Assembly (NCBI GenBank): GCA_946542235.1
Contig: CAMNKK010000001.1
Location: forward strand, 48,771 to 112,770
Direction of reading: 5' to 3'
Length of the DNA stretch: 64,000 nt
From: an uncultured Clostridia bacterium
GTDB taxonomy: Bacteria; Bacillota; Clostridia; Christensenellales; Aristaeellaceae
Shown here: piece by piece, positions 33,940-41,933 of the stretch
Layout: each line of letters opens with the position of its first letter
Position numbering within the stretch: position 1 is the stretch's first letter
Program-made: the position numbers and the translations under genes
Notes under the pieces: model-generated
Told to the model about the DNA's origin: nothing
What the model saw: the letters and a program-made list of their open reading frames with translations, nothing else
Database searches by the model: none

Positions 33940-34440
33940 ATGAGCAAGAATCTGGAAATCAAGAAGCAGGTTGTCGCTGACATTATTGAGAAGTTCAAGT
34001 CCGCGGAATCCGTCGTGATCTGTTCCTTTAACGGTCTGACCGTGGAGCAGGTAACCGAGCTCCGCAAGCAGTGCCGTGAAAATGATGTTCACTACTGCGT
34101 GCTGAAGAACCGCCTGGTCGGCCGCGCGCTGAAGGAGCTGAACATCGAAGGCCTCGATTCTCTTCTGGAGGGTCCCAACGCCTTTGTTTTCGGCACGAAG
34201 GATGTCACTTCCGCTCCCAAGGTCATTTCTCAGTTTATCGACAAGAATAAGCTGACCTCCCTGGAGATCAAGGGCGGTCTGACCGGAACTGAGTTTACCG
34301 ATGTGGCCGGAATCAAAGCCCTGGCTTCTACTCCCAGCCGCGAAGAGCTGCTTGGAACGCTGGTCGGATGCCTGGTTTCTCCCGTATCTGCCCTCGTTTC
34401 TGTGCTGGACGAGATCGCCGAAAAGAAGGAAGCAGCCTGA
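33940..34440 (+). CDS. rplJ: 50S ribosomal protein L10
   Basis: Base of the ribosomal stalk; binds 23S rRNA and L12 dimers. The 166 residues begin SKNLEIKKQVVADIIEKFKSAES, with VTELRKQCRENDVHYCVLKNRL typical of L10, and end in the L12-binding helix (VSVLDEIAEKK). A GGAGG precedes the ATG. An in-frame extension upstream falls in the leader and is not used. rplK and rplA are not upstream, unlike the usual order. Confidence 0.98.
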   Translation: MSKNLEIKKQVVADIIEKFKSAESVVICSFNGLTVEQVTELRKQCRENDVHYCVLKNRLVGRALKELNIEGLDSLLEGPNAFVFGTKDVTSAPKVISQFIDKNKLTSLEIKGGLTGTEFTDVAGIKALASTPSREELLGTLVGCLVSPVSALVSVLDEIAEKKEAA

Positions 34441-34506
34441 TCTGCCTGCCGGCCGCCTGAATACGGCCGCCTGAAAAAAACAAAACTAATTTGGAGGACA
34501 TGAATC

Positions 34507-34878
34507 ATGACGAATCAGGAAATTATTGAAGCGATTGAGTCCATGACTCTGCTTCAGGTGAAGGAACTCGTTGACGAACTGAAGGAAAAGTTCGGTGTGA
34601 CCGGCGCGATTGCCGTTGCCGGCGGTGCCGCTGCTGCCGGCCCTGCTGCCGCTGAAGAAGAGAAGACCGAATTCGACGTCATCCTGAAGGAAGCCGGATC
34701 TGAGAAGATCAAGGTTATCAAGGTCGTGCGTGAAGTCGTTTCCGGTCTGGGTCTGAAGGAAGCCAAGGAAATCGTGGAGTCCGCCCCCAAGACCCTGAAG
34801 GAAGGCGTCTCCAAGGAAGAAGCCGAGAAGATCGCCGAGCAGTTCAAGGCCGTCGGCGCCACTGTCGAAATCAAGTAA
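34507..34878 (+). CDS. rplL: 50S ribosomal protein L7/L12
   Basis: Stalk protein that recruits and stimulates translational GTPases. The 123 residues comprise the N-terminal dimerisation helices ([20 protein letters not shown]), an Ala-rich hinge (residues about 38-53) and the globular C-terminal domain with [20 protein letters not shown] and LVESAP-type [13 protein letters not shown]. Follows rplJ by 66 bp and ends at a strong terminator; rpoB is not downstream. Confidence 0.98.
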   Translation: MTNQEIIEAIESMTLLQVKELVDELKEKFGVTGAIAVAGGAAAAGPAAAEEEKTEFDVILKEAGSEKIKVIKVVREVVSGLGLKEAKEIVESAPKTLKEGVSKEEAEKIAEQFKAVGATVEIK

Positions 34879-34891
34879 TATTCGCCTTCAT

Positions 34892-34919
34892 ACGGCGGGT
34901 CTTCGGATCCGCCGTTTTC
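34892..34919 (+). terminator. Terminator after rplL
   Basis: A 10-bp stem ACGGCGGGTC / GATCCGCCGT (one G-T pair) with a TTCG tetraloop, followed by TTTCTTTT. Confidence 0.93.
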
Positions 34920-34978
34920 TTTTGCCTTTCTTGCCGTTCCGGGCCCTTTAGACAGTGCTATTCTGCGGGAAATGCCCC

Positions 34979-35007
34979 TTTTCAATCAGCGCTTTCTGTG
35001 GTATGAT
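34979..35007 (+). promoter_or_regulatory. Promoter of xpaC-telA
   Basis: TATGAT preceded by CTGTGG (TRTG-type extended -10), with a weak TTTTCA at 17 bp. It lies 35 bp before the TTG start of the next gene. Confidence 0.65.
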
Positions 35008-35041
35008 AGCTCCATTCCTGATGGAAGGAGACGAGGTTCCG

Positions 35042-35920
35042 TTGGCTAAGAAGAAGAACCCTAACAGCAATCCCAAGTCCGGTGGAATCGGATTCCTCCT
35101 GACGGCTTTGATTCTCTCTTCCGTCACCGGTTTTTCTCCCCTGGGGATCATTGCCGGTGTGGTCATTGGTCTGGGGATTGGGAAGGTTGCCTCGATTATG
35201 GGTTCTGGTCTTGATACTACCACGCATAACCGGGAGGATGAGGAGCGCCGCCGCCAGGAAGCGGAGGAAGCTGCCCGCCGCCAGAAGGAAGAAGAAGAGC
35301 GGAAGGCCCGCGAAGCTGCTTCCAGGATTCCGCTGACCGGGGATCCCACTGCGGATGCAGTCATCACCAAGGGGCAGGAAATGATCGATACAATCCGGCG
35401 GGACAATGCCGCGATTCCTGATCCGCGCCTTTCCTCCCAGATGTCCTCCATTTGCGAGAAGTGCGAGCAGATATTCCGTTCCGTTTCCGAATCGCCTTCC
35501 AAGGCGCCCCAGGTCCGGAAGTTCATGAACTATTATCTCCCGACGACGCTGAAAATCCTTTCGAACTATCGCACCATGCAGGACCGCGGCGTTTCCTTCC
35601 AGGAGATGACCGAAGTCCGGGATGCTGCGATCCGCGGCCTGAACATGATTCTGACCGCCTGCCAGAAGCAGATTGACAGCCTTCACCGGGAAAACATCAT
35701 GGATATTTCCACCGATATCGATGTGCTGGAGCAGATGCTGAAGCGTGACGGTTATACGGAGAGCGATCTGACCGGCATTAAGGACCCCATTCCCGCCGCC
35801 GAACCGAGGACCGCCGCGGAGGCCCAGATGAGGGCTACCTCCGTTCCCGTCATGGAGTTCCCGCAGGAGGATCCTTCTTCCGAAGGCGCATCCTCTTCAA
35901 AATACAGGCATCAGCAGTAG
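35042..35920 (+). CDS. XpaC-like protein (5-bromo-4-chloroindolyl phosphate hydrolysis family)
   Basis: A 292-residue protein of the XpaC/Halogen_Hydrol family, the partner of TelA. Residues 17-55 hold two closely packed hydrophobic helices (IGFLLTALILSSVTGFSPL and GIIAGVVIGLGIGKVAS), followed by a charged coiled coil (about 65-95, Glu/Arg-rich), then a helical domain (FRSVSESPSKAPQVRKFMNYYLPTTLK is its most conserved-looking part). Despite the name, an enzymatic function is doubtful. I start at TTG (AKKKNPNSN follows) because AAGGAG lies 11 bases before it; an upstream ATG has no ribosome binding site. It forms an operon with telA 48 bp downstream. Confidence 0.85.
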   Translation: MAKKKNPNSNPKSGGIGFLLTALILSSVTGFSPLGIIAGVVIGLGIGKVASIMGSGLDTTTHNREDEERRRQEAEEAARRQKEEEERKAREAASRIPLTGDPTADAVITKGQEMIDTIRRDNAAIPDPRLSSQMSSICEKCEQIFRSVSESPSKAPQVRKFMNYYLPTTLKILSNYRTMQDRGVSFQEMTEVRDAAIRGLNMILTACQKQIDSLHRENIMDISTDIDVLEQMLKRDGYTESDLTGIKDPIPAAEPRTAAEAQMRATSVPVMEFPQEDPSSEGASSSKYRHQQ

Positions 35921-35968
35921 CTCTTCAACCAGCTGCCGTTTCTCAATCAGAAAAGGAGGTCTTCATCC

Positions 35969-37135
35969 ATGTCCGAATTAAACTCTCCTGCTCCCCAGCT
36001 CTCCCTGAATCCCATGGTGGAGGAGCCCGCCCCGGCGGAACCTGTGCAGAGCATCCAGCAGCAGCCTGCTCCTGCCGAGCCCACCCACGTGCCCATGCTG
36101 GATGATTCCCAGCTGACGGATGCCGAGCGGAAAGCGATTGATGATTTTATCGGTAAAATCGACATCAGCAATCCGGAGCATGTGCTTCTCTTCGGCGCGG
36201 ATGCGCAGAAGCGGATTGCCGATTTCTCGGAAAGTGCTCTGGCAACCGTCAAAACCCAGGATACCGGTGAAGTCGGGGATATGCTCGTCAATCTGGTCTC
36301 TGAGCTGAAAGGGTTTGAGCGGGATACAGAGGAACCGAAGGGACTTCGCAGGCTGTTTGCAAAGGCTGAGGACAAGGTCGAGCGCATGAAAGCCCGTTAC
36401 GGCGAGGTTTCCGTCACCGTGGAAAAGATTGCCGGCTCTCTGGAAAACTATCAGGCGCAGCTGCTGAAGGATGTGTCCATGTTCGACCGTCTTTATGATC
36501 AGAACAGCGAATACTTCCGTCAGCTGACCCTGTATATCATCGCCGGTGACAAGAAGCTGGCTGAAATACGGAACACGGAGCTCAAGGAGCTGATGGAACG
36601 GGCCGCCGCAACCGGCGATGCCATGGACGCCCAGAAGGCCAATGATCTGGCAGCGCAGTGCGACCGGTTTGAGAAAAAGCTGTACGACCTGAAGCTGACC
36701 AGACAGGTCTCCATGCAGATGGCTCCGCAGATTCGCCTTCTGCAGAATAATGACAGCCTCCTGGTGGAGCGGATCCAGTCCACGCTGTCCAATACCCTTC
36801 CTCTCTGGAAAAGCCAGATGGTTCTGGCCCTGGGCCTGCAGCATTCCAAGGAAGCGCTGGCTGCCCAGACCGCGGTTACGGATATGACGAATGAGCTCCT
36901 GCGCAAAAACGCGGAAGCGCTGAAGATCGGTACCATCGAAACTGCCCGGGAAGCCGAGCGCGGCATCATCGATATGGAAACGCTGGTGCAGACCAATCAG
37001 TCCCTGATCGATACGATTGATGAAGTGCTTCAGATTCAGTCCGACGGACACCAGAAGCGCATGGAGGCGGAAAAGCAGCTTTATAACATGGAAGCGGATC
37101 TGAAAAAGAAGCTGCTGGCTACCCATATGGGATAA
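35969..37135 (+). CDS. TelA-like toxic anion resistance protein
   Basis: A 388-residue cytoplasmic protein of the TelA family (tellurite/toxic anion resistance), mostly helical and coiled coil. Recognisable are MLDDSQLTDAERKAIDDFIGKID near residue 30, LKDVSMFDRLYDQNSEYFRQLTLYI, and LLVERIQSTLSNTLPLWKSQMVLALG. The first 30 residues are Pro/Ala/Gln-rich. TelA proteins are linked to envelope stress and antibiotic tolerance rather than anions alone. A perfect AAAAGGAGG ribosome binding site is present. It always pairs with XpaC in Bacillota; the operon ends at a hairpin. Confidence 0.92.
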   Translation: MSELNSPAPQLSLNPMVEEPAPAEPVQSIQQQPAPAEPTHVPMLDDSQLTDAERKAIDDFIGKIDISNPEHVLLFGADAQKRIADFSESALATVKTQDTGEVGDMLVNLVSELKGFERDTEEPKGLRRLFAKAEDKVERMKARYGEVSVTVEKIAGSLENYQAQLLKDVSMFDRLYDQNSEYFRQLTLYIIAGDKKLAEIRNTELKELMERAAATGDAMDAQKANDLAAQCDRFEKKLYDLKLTRQVSMQMAPQIRLLQNNDSLLVERIQSTLSNTLPLWKSQMVLALGLQHSKEALAAQTAVTDMTNELLRKNAEALKIGTIETAREAERGIIDMETLVQTNQSLIDTIDEVLQIQSDGHQKRMEAEKQLYNMEADLKKKLLATHMG

Positions 37136-37152
37136 ATAACCGTTTCGTTTTC

Positions 37153-37182
37153 CGCCCGGCAGATCTTCCTGCCGGGCGTTTT
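37153..37182 (+). terminator. Terminator between telA and the coaE-transglycosylase gene
   Basis: A 10-bp stem CGCCCGGCAG / CTGCCGGGCG with a 6-nt loop, then TTTT. The AAAGGAG ribosome binding site of the next gene begins 2 bases later, so read-through transcripts would place the hairpin right before that site. Confidence 0.85.
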
Positions 37183-37198
37183 GAAAGGAGTTGCCTGA

Positions 37199-38689
37199 TT
37201 GCGCGTCATTGGACTGACCGGGAGCATCGCCTCCGGAAAAAGCACTGTCAGCGGCTGGCTGCAGGATCAGCCCGGCGTCAGGATTATCGACGGGGACCTT
37301 CTGTCCCGGGAGCTGACCGCTCCCGGAGGAGCCGCGCTGCCGGAGATCCGGTCCTGTTTCGGCGAGGTTGTTTTTTATCCGGATGGAACGTTGAACCGGC
37401 GTCTTCTGGGCAAAACTGTCTTCTCAGATCCTCTGGCCCGGGAAAAGCTGGATCAGCTGATGTCATCCCATCTTCAGCATCTGACGCACCGGCGCATTCA
37501 GGAAGCCCGGGAGGAGGGCGTATCCCTCTGTTTTCTCGATTTCCCCCTGCTTTTTGAAAAAGGTTATGACTCTCTCTGCGATACCGTCTGGTGTGTCTGG
37601 CTTCCCCGGTCCATTCAGCTGCAGCGGCTGATGGCCAGAGACGGTTTGACGGAGGAAGAGGCAGTTCAGCGGATCGACGCGGTGCTGTCCTCGGATGAAA
37701 AGGCCTCCCGAAGCCAGGTCGTAATAGACAATTCCGGTGAATTGGCTTTTACGCTCTCCACGCTGCCTCCCCTGTTGGAACGGGAGCGGCAGCTGAGCAG
37801 CACGGGCCGGAGGCGCCGCGCGGGCAATGCCGCCGATCGGCCGGAAGTTTCCGTCAGTCAGCCCTATCCGGTTTCCCCTGCCGCAGAATCCGGTATTCGG
37901 GTAGCCGGAAGCAGCCAACTGCCTGCCGCTCCCCTTCCGTCCGGTTCCGAATCGCCCGGCATTATGGAGCGCCCCGCTTCCGCCCGCCGCGGGAGAGAAG
38001 CAAGAAAAGCTGCCTGGCGGCTCCCGGTCTGGCTGGCTGCCATCCTGGGCTCTGCCCTGTTTCTTGTACTTTCCTGCCTTACTGCCCAGCTTCTGATGAG
38101 AGCCTATCTGGCCAGGCAGGCTGTACAGCATGCCCGGGAGCAGCGCGCCATCCTTGCCAATTATCCCATGGAGTACCGCGACCTCATTGAAGCCGGAGCA
38201 GAAGAGTTTAATCTGAATCCGGCCTTCGTAACCGCCATTATCCGGAATGAAAGCTCTTTTCAGCCCCGGGCGGAATCATCCGTCGGTGCCAGAGGCCTGA
38301 TGCAGCTGATGCCGGATACGGCCGAATGGATCGCCGGCAAAATGAAGATCAGCGGATATGCTTTTGAACGGATGTACGATCCCGAAAGCAATATCCGCTT
38401 TGGCTGCTGGTACCTGCGTTATCTTGCTTCCCTTTTTCACGGGGATCCTGTCTGTGTTGCCTGCGCTTATCACGCCGGGCAGGGACAGGTAAACGCCTGG
38501 CTTTCCGATTCTTCGCTCAGTCAGGACGGTATTTCCCTGAATCTCAGCAAAATGGCTGACGGACCGACGAAAACATATGCCGGGAGGGTGATCCGAGCTT
38601 ATGGCATCTACGAGGCGCTTTATTTCCATTCTTCTGTCCCTGGTTCTGTGGCTGTCTCTTCTGCCCTGGATTCCGGCCTCCGCCAGTAA
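37199..38689 (+). CDS. coaE: Fusion of dephospho-CoA kinase and membrane-anchored lytic transglycosylase
   Basis: One continuous 496-codon frame with two unrelated enzymes. Residues 1-195 are dephospho-CoA kinase (last step of CoA synthesis): P-loop GLTGSIASGKST, DGDLLSREL, the lid FLDFPLLFEKGYD and MARDGLTEEEAVQRI. Residues 196-272 are a low-complexity linker rich in Pro/Ser/Arg. Residues 274-300 are a transmembrane helix (LPVWLAAILGSALFLVLSCL). Residues 322-472 are an SLT lytic transglycosylase with catalytic Glu351 (IIRNESSF) and GLMQLMPDTA, AYHAGQGQVNAWL. Topology: kinase inside, transglycosylase outside. The start is TTG, eight bases after AAAGGAG. No stop or internal ribosome binding site separates the halves. 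The 3' end overlaps the next gene by 89 bp. Confidence 0.92.
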   Translation: MRVIGLTGSIASGKSTVSGWLQDQPGVRIIDGDLLSRELTAPGGAALPEIRSCFGEVVFYPDGTLNRRLLGKTVFSDPLAREKLDQLMSSHLQHLTHRRIQEAREEGVSLCFLDFPLLFEKGYDSLCDTVWCVWLPRSIQLQRLMARDGLTEEEAVQRIDAVLSSDEKASRSQVVIDNSGELAFTLSTLPPLLERERQLSSTGRRRRAGNAADRPEVSVSQPYPVSPAAESGIRVAGSSQLPAAPLPSGSESPGIMERPASARRGREARKAAWRLPVWLAAILGSALFLVLSCLTAQLLMRAYLARQAVQHAREQRAILANYPMEYRDLIEAGAEEFNLNPAFVTAIIRNESSFQPRAESSVGARGLMQLMPDTAEWIAGKMKISGYAFERMYDPESNIRFGCWYLRYLASLFHGDPVCVACAYHAGQGQVNAWLSDSSLSQDGISLNLSKMADGPTKTYAGRVIRAYGIYEALYFHSSVPGSVAVSSALDSGLRQ

Positions 38690-40172
38690 TGTGGAAAACA
38701 GTCTGGTGATCGGAATTCAGAGCAGCAAGACCCTGACCATCCGCCCTCTGCTTCCCGTGGAGAGGGATATGCTGTCCATCTATGATCTTGTCTATGAAAG
38801 CCTGATCTATATCGATGACAATTATTATCCCCAGGGACAGCTGGCCCAAAGCTGGGAAACCTCCTCCAACGGAAAAACCTGGACCTTTTATCTCCGCCCG
38901 GCAGTCACCTTTTCCGACGGCACGCCGCTGACGGCGAGGGACGTCGTCGCATCCGCCCAGTACATTCTGGACCGGGCCAATGACGAAAATACCACGGATT
39001 CCGGCTTCTACGCGAATCTGAAATATTTTATTTCCTCCATCTCCGCATCCAATGACAGCACCGTCGTCATCAAAACCTCAAAGCGTCCCTGCTTCGGGCT
39101 GCTCTACGCACTGACCTTTCCTATCGTTCCCGCCCATCTGGTGGATGCGGACAACCCGCCCGGAACAGGTCCTTACCAGTTCAATACCTTTGAGGCCGGA
39201 GACTATGCCTGGCTTCAGGCCAATCCGAACTGGTGGCAGGCCCAGCCCCAGGTGCAGGAGTTGATGTTCTCTTTCCATGAAACCCAGAAGGCCGTGATCG
39301 ACAGCTATGAATACGCCCGGGTAGATTCCGTTTTTTCCCGTTCCATTGCGTCCGCGCAGTATAAATCCGGAACTTCGTCGCTGTCCATCTCCTTCCGGAC
39401 CAACCAGCTGGAATGCCTGCTGATGAACAATTCAGCCGGAGAACTGACTAAAGAAGTCCGTCAGGCCATTCGCTGCGTAGTAGACACTTCCAAGATTATA
39501 TCCAACGTCTACTCCGGGCTGGCTACTCCCACCAATCTCCCCTTTTATCCGGGAACATGGATGTACAATGATACCCTTTCCTCCTATTTCACCCTCAGTA
39601 CGGAGGAAGCCCGGCGTCTTCTGGAAGAGGCGGGCTGGGGAGATTCGGATGAGGACGGTGTGCTGGATAAGCTGAACAGCGAAGGAAAGATGTCCCGCCT
39701 GCATCTTCGCTTCTATGTCTACGAGGAGCCGGAAAACGATGTTCGGGTGGAAGCTGCCAATCAGATCGCGGATATGCTGGCCGCCGTTGGTATCGATACG
39801 ACGGTGGAAGCCATGACCCTTCCCAACCTGAGGGAGCGCCTGAACGCGGGATCCTATGACCTGGCGCTGGTTTCCTTCGCGATGGATGCCGTACCGGATC
39901 CCGGCTTCATGCTCATGCGGGGAAATTCCGGGAATTATACCCGCTATCGCAGCGAGGCCATCACGGAGATGTTTGAGGATCTGCGCAAGCAGACGAACCA
40001 GAGCGGGTATCAGCAGGTACTCTGGCAGATCCAGTCCCGCTTTGCGGAAGACTGTCCCTTCCTCTGTCTTTACTGGCGCATGGGGAATATCCTGACCCGT
40101 TACATGTTCACCACCGTCCGGGACGTCCGGGAATATGAGCTGCTTCGGGGTATTGAGTCCTTCCACCCCTGA
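38601..40172 (+). CDS. Extracellular solute-binding protein (SBP_bac_5, peptide/nickel type)
   Basis: A 523-residue periplasmic-type binding protein of the oligopeptide family. Residues 1-29 are a clear signal peptide (ISILLSLVLWLSLLPWIPASAS) with signal-peptidase I features and no lipobox cysteine. Family motifs are LVYESLIYID, LAQSWETSSNGKTWTFYLRP, VTFSDGTPLTARDVV and the later GTGPYQF. Clostridial members are usually lipoproteins beside permease genes; here no permease or ATPase is in the window. Its start lies inside the preceding fusion gene in another frame, with GGAGGG 13 bases before the ATG. A ligand cannot be predicted. Confidence 0.9.
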   Translation: MASTRRFISILLSLVLWLSLLPWIPASASNVENSLVIGIQSSKTLTIRPLLPVERDMLSIYDLVYESLIYIDDNYYPQGQLAQSWETSSNGKTWTFYLRPAVTFSDGTPLTARDVVASAQYILDRANDENTTDSGFYANLKYFISSISASNDSTVVIKTSKRPCFGLLYALTFPIVPAHLVDADNPPGTGPYQFNTFEAGDYAWLQANPNWWQAQPQVQELMFSFHETQKAVIDSYEYARVDSVFSRSIASAQYKSGTSSLSISFRTNQLECLLMNNSAGELTKEVRQAIRCVVDTSKIISNVYSGLATPTNLPFYPGTWMYNDTLSSYFTLSTEEARRLLEEAGWGDSDEDGVLDKLNSEGKMSRLHLRFYVYEEPENDVRVEAANQIADMLAAVGIDTTVEAMTLPNLRERLNAGSYDLALVSFAMDAVPDPGFMLMRGNSGNYTRYRSEAITEMFEDLRKQTNQSGYQQVLWQIQSRFAEDCPFLCLYWRMGNILTRYMFTTVRDVREYELLRGIESFHP

Positions 40173-40269
40173 TCCGCGCCCGCACCGTACTCTCCCTGGG
40201 GAAAACCGGATTCCCTTTTTCTCGTTACCGTTCTGTAAACTGTCCCATGATCATTCTGAAGGAGCCGAT

Positions 40270-41211
40270 ATGAACTGGATTGAACTGATCGTACACACTA
40301 CCTCCGCCGGTGCGGATTCCGTATCTTCCCTGCTGATGGATCAGGGTGCCTGCGGTACCCAGACTGAGGACCGCGCGGATATTCCGGATCCCTCCAAACC
40401 TCACGGCATCTGGGAAATCATTGATCCCAAACTGCTGGAATCCATGCCGGAGGATGTGCTGGTCCATGCCTGGTTTGAGCCGGGAGATCAATTTGCCGAC
40501 ACCATTTCCTGCCTTGCCGGAAGCCTTTCCGAACTGCGCCGGAGTTATCCGCAGTACGGTACCCTGCAGCTGGATTCCAGGGAAATTCCTGATGAAAACT
40601 GGGGAGAAAGCTGGAAGCTGCTTTATCATCCCCTGCGGGCCGGGAAGCATTTCATTATCAAGCCCACCTGGGAAAGCGTTGAAGCATCTCCGGAAGACAG
40701 AGTCATTGAGATGGATCCCGGTATGGCCTTCGGCAGCGGATATCATGATACAACAGCGCTCTGCCTGGGGCTTCTGGAAAAGTATCTGCAGCCCGGAGAC
40801 AAAGTCATCGATGTCGGCACCGGCAGCGGAATCCTTGCCATCGGGGCAGCCCTGGCCGGCGCGGGCAAGGTGCTCGCCATTGACATTGACCCGGACGCGG
40901 TCCGGGTCGCCCGCCAGAATGTCGCTCATCACGGACTGTCCGACCGGATCACCGTGCAGGAAGGAAATCTGCTGGATCAGACAGAGGAGGTCTGCGATGT
41001 TTGCGTGGCAAACATTATCGCGGATATTATCCTCTCCTTCGCCGTTCCCCTGAAGTCCCACATTCGTCCCGGCGGTCTGTTTATCTGCTCCGGTATCATC
41101 CTGGAGCGTTCGGAGGAAATCCGGAACTGCCTGATTCAGTCCGGATATGAAGTGCTGGAAGAGGCCGGCACGGAAGAATGGACCGCATTCTGTGTCAGGA
41201 GGCCTGCCTGA
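40270..41211 (+). CDS. prmA: Ribosomal protein L11 methyltransferase
   Basis: SAM-dependent methyltransferase of L11. The 313 residues contain the N-terminal PrmA domain (WIELIVHTTSAGADSVSSLL) and the Rossmann domain with motif I VIDVGTGSGILAIGAALAGA, DIDPDAVRVARQN and VANIIADIILSF. I start at MNWIELIVHT, five bases after AAGGAG; an upstream in-frame stretch overlaps the previous gene. First of the prmA-rsmE-mtaB-hit-rpsU series, which in many Bacillota follows dnaJ. One base overlap with rsmE. Confidence 0.95.
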   Translation: MNWIELIVHTTSAGADSVSSLLMDQGACGTQTEDRADIPDPSKPHGIWEIIDPKLLESMPEDVLVHAWFEPGDQFADTISCLAGSLSELRRSYPQYGTLQLDSREIPDENWGESWKLLYHPLRAGKHFIIKPTWESVEASPEDRVIEMDPGMAFGSGYHDTTALCLGLLEKYLQPGDKVIDVGTGSGILAIGAALAGAGKVLAIDIDPDAVRVARQNVAHHGLSDRITVQEGNLLDQTEEVCDVCVANIIADIILSFAVPLKSHIRPGGLFICSGIILERSEEIRNCLIQSGYEVLEEAGTEEWTAFCVRRPA

Positions 41212-41933
41212 TGCATCGCTTTTACACGGATCAGTGGCAGAATCAACTGGCTGTGCTGGCTCCGGAGGATGAGAAGCATGCCTTCCGCGTTCTGCGGCTC
41301 TCGCCCGGAGACCAGGTGGAACTGATTTCTCTGGGAAAGCGGTATCTGGCCGTACTGCGGGAAGGCGCGCTGCTGGAGCCTCTGTCTCCCCTTCCTTCCA
41401 CGGAAGCGAATCTGCGTATCACCCTTTTTCAGGGGCTGCCCAAAGGGGACAAGATGGACTGGATCATCCAGAAAGCCGTGGAGATCGGAGTAGCCCGGGT
41501 TGTTCCCGTCATGATGGATCGCTGCGTCATTCGTCTGCAGCCCCAGGATCTTCCGAAAAAGCAGGCCCGCTGGGCACGGATCGCGCGGGAAGCCGGAAAG
41601 CAGTCAGGCCGTGCCGAGCTTCCGGAGGTGACCCTTCCGATTCCGCTTTCCCAGGTGCCCGGCCTTGCTTCCGGACTGGATCTTTGCATCGTTCCCTGGG
41701 AGGATGCCCATTCCTCGGGCCCCCTCAGCATCATGCGTACCCATCCCGATATTCGATCCGCCGGAATCCTGATCGGCCCCGAGGGGGGAATTGACCCCTC
41801 TGAAATTGATCTCCTGCGGAATCTTTTTCATCCAATCACCCTCGGACCCCGAATCCTGCGAACGGAAACCGCCGGTCTGGTCACCGCCGCAGCAATCCTG
41901 GCACTGGCCGGAGAGATGGAGGGAATGTCATGA
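41211..41933 (+). CDS. rsmE: 16S rRNA (uracil1498-N3)-methyltransferase
   Basis: SPOUT-class methyltransferase of 16S rRNA. The 240-residue protein has an N-terminal PUA-like barrel (HAFRVLRLSPGDQVELI) and a C-terminal knotted domain with KMDWIIQKAVEIGVARVVPV, SAGILIGPEGGIDPSEID and LGPRILRTETAGLVTAAAIL. The start MHRFYTDQ has AGGAGG eight bases upstream and overlaps the prmA stop by one base. Ends with a 4-bp overlap with mtaB. Confidence 0.95.
   Translation: MHRFYTDQWQNQLAVLAPEDEKHAFRVLRLSPGDQVELISLGKRYLAVLREGALLEPLSPLPSTEANLRITLFQGLPKGDKMDWIIQKAVEIGVARVVPVMMDRCVIRLQPQDLPKKQARWARIAREAGKQSGRAELPEVTLPIPLSQVPGLASGLDLCIVPWEDAHSSGPLSIMRTHPDIRSAGILIGPEGGIDPSEIDLLRNLFHPITLGPRILRTETAGLVTAAAILALAGEMEGMS

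Noticed and set aside
33727..34092. Minus-strand open frame across the rplJ leader
   Set aside because: It lies opposite the L10 leader and rplJ and has no ribosome binding site or recognisable protein.
37790..38180. Possible frameshift or gene boundary between coaE and the transglycosylase
   Set aside because: The frame is open throughout, composition matches the flanks and no internal Shine-Dalgarno precedes the in-frame ATG near 37,965; treated as a true fusion.
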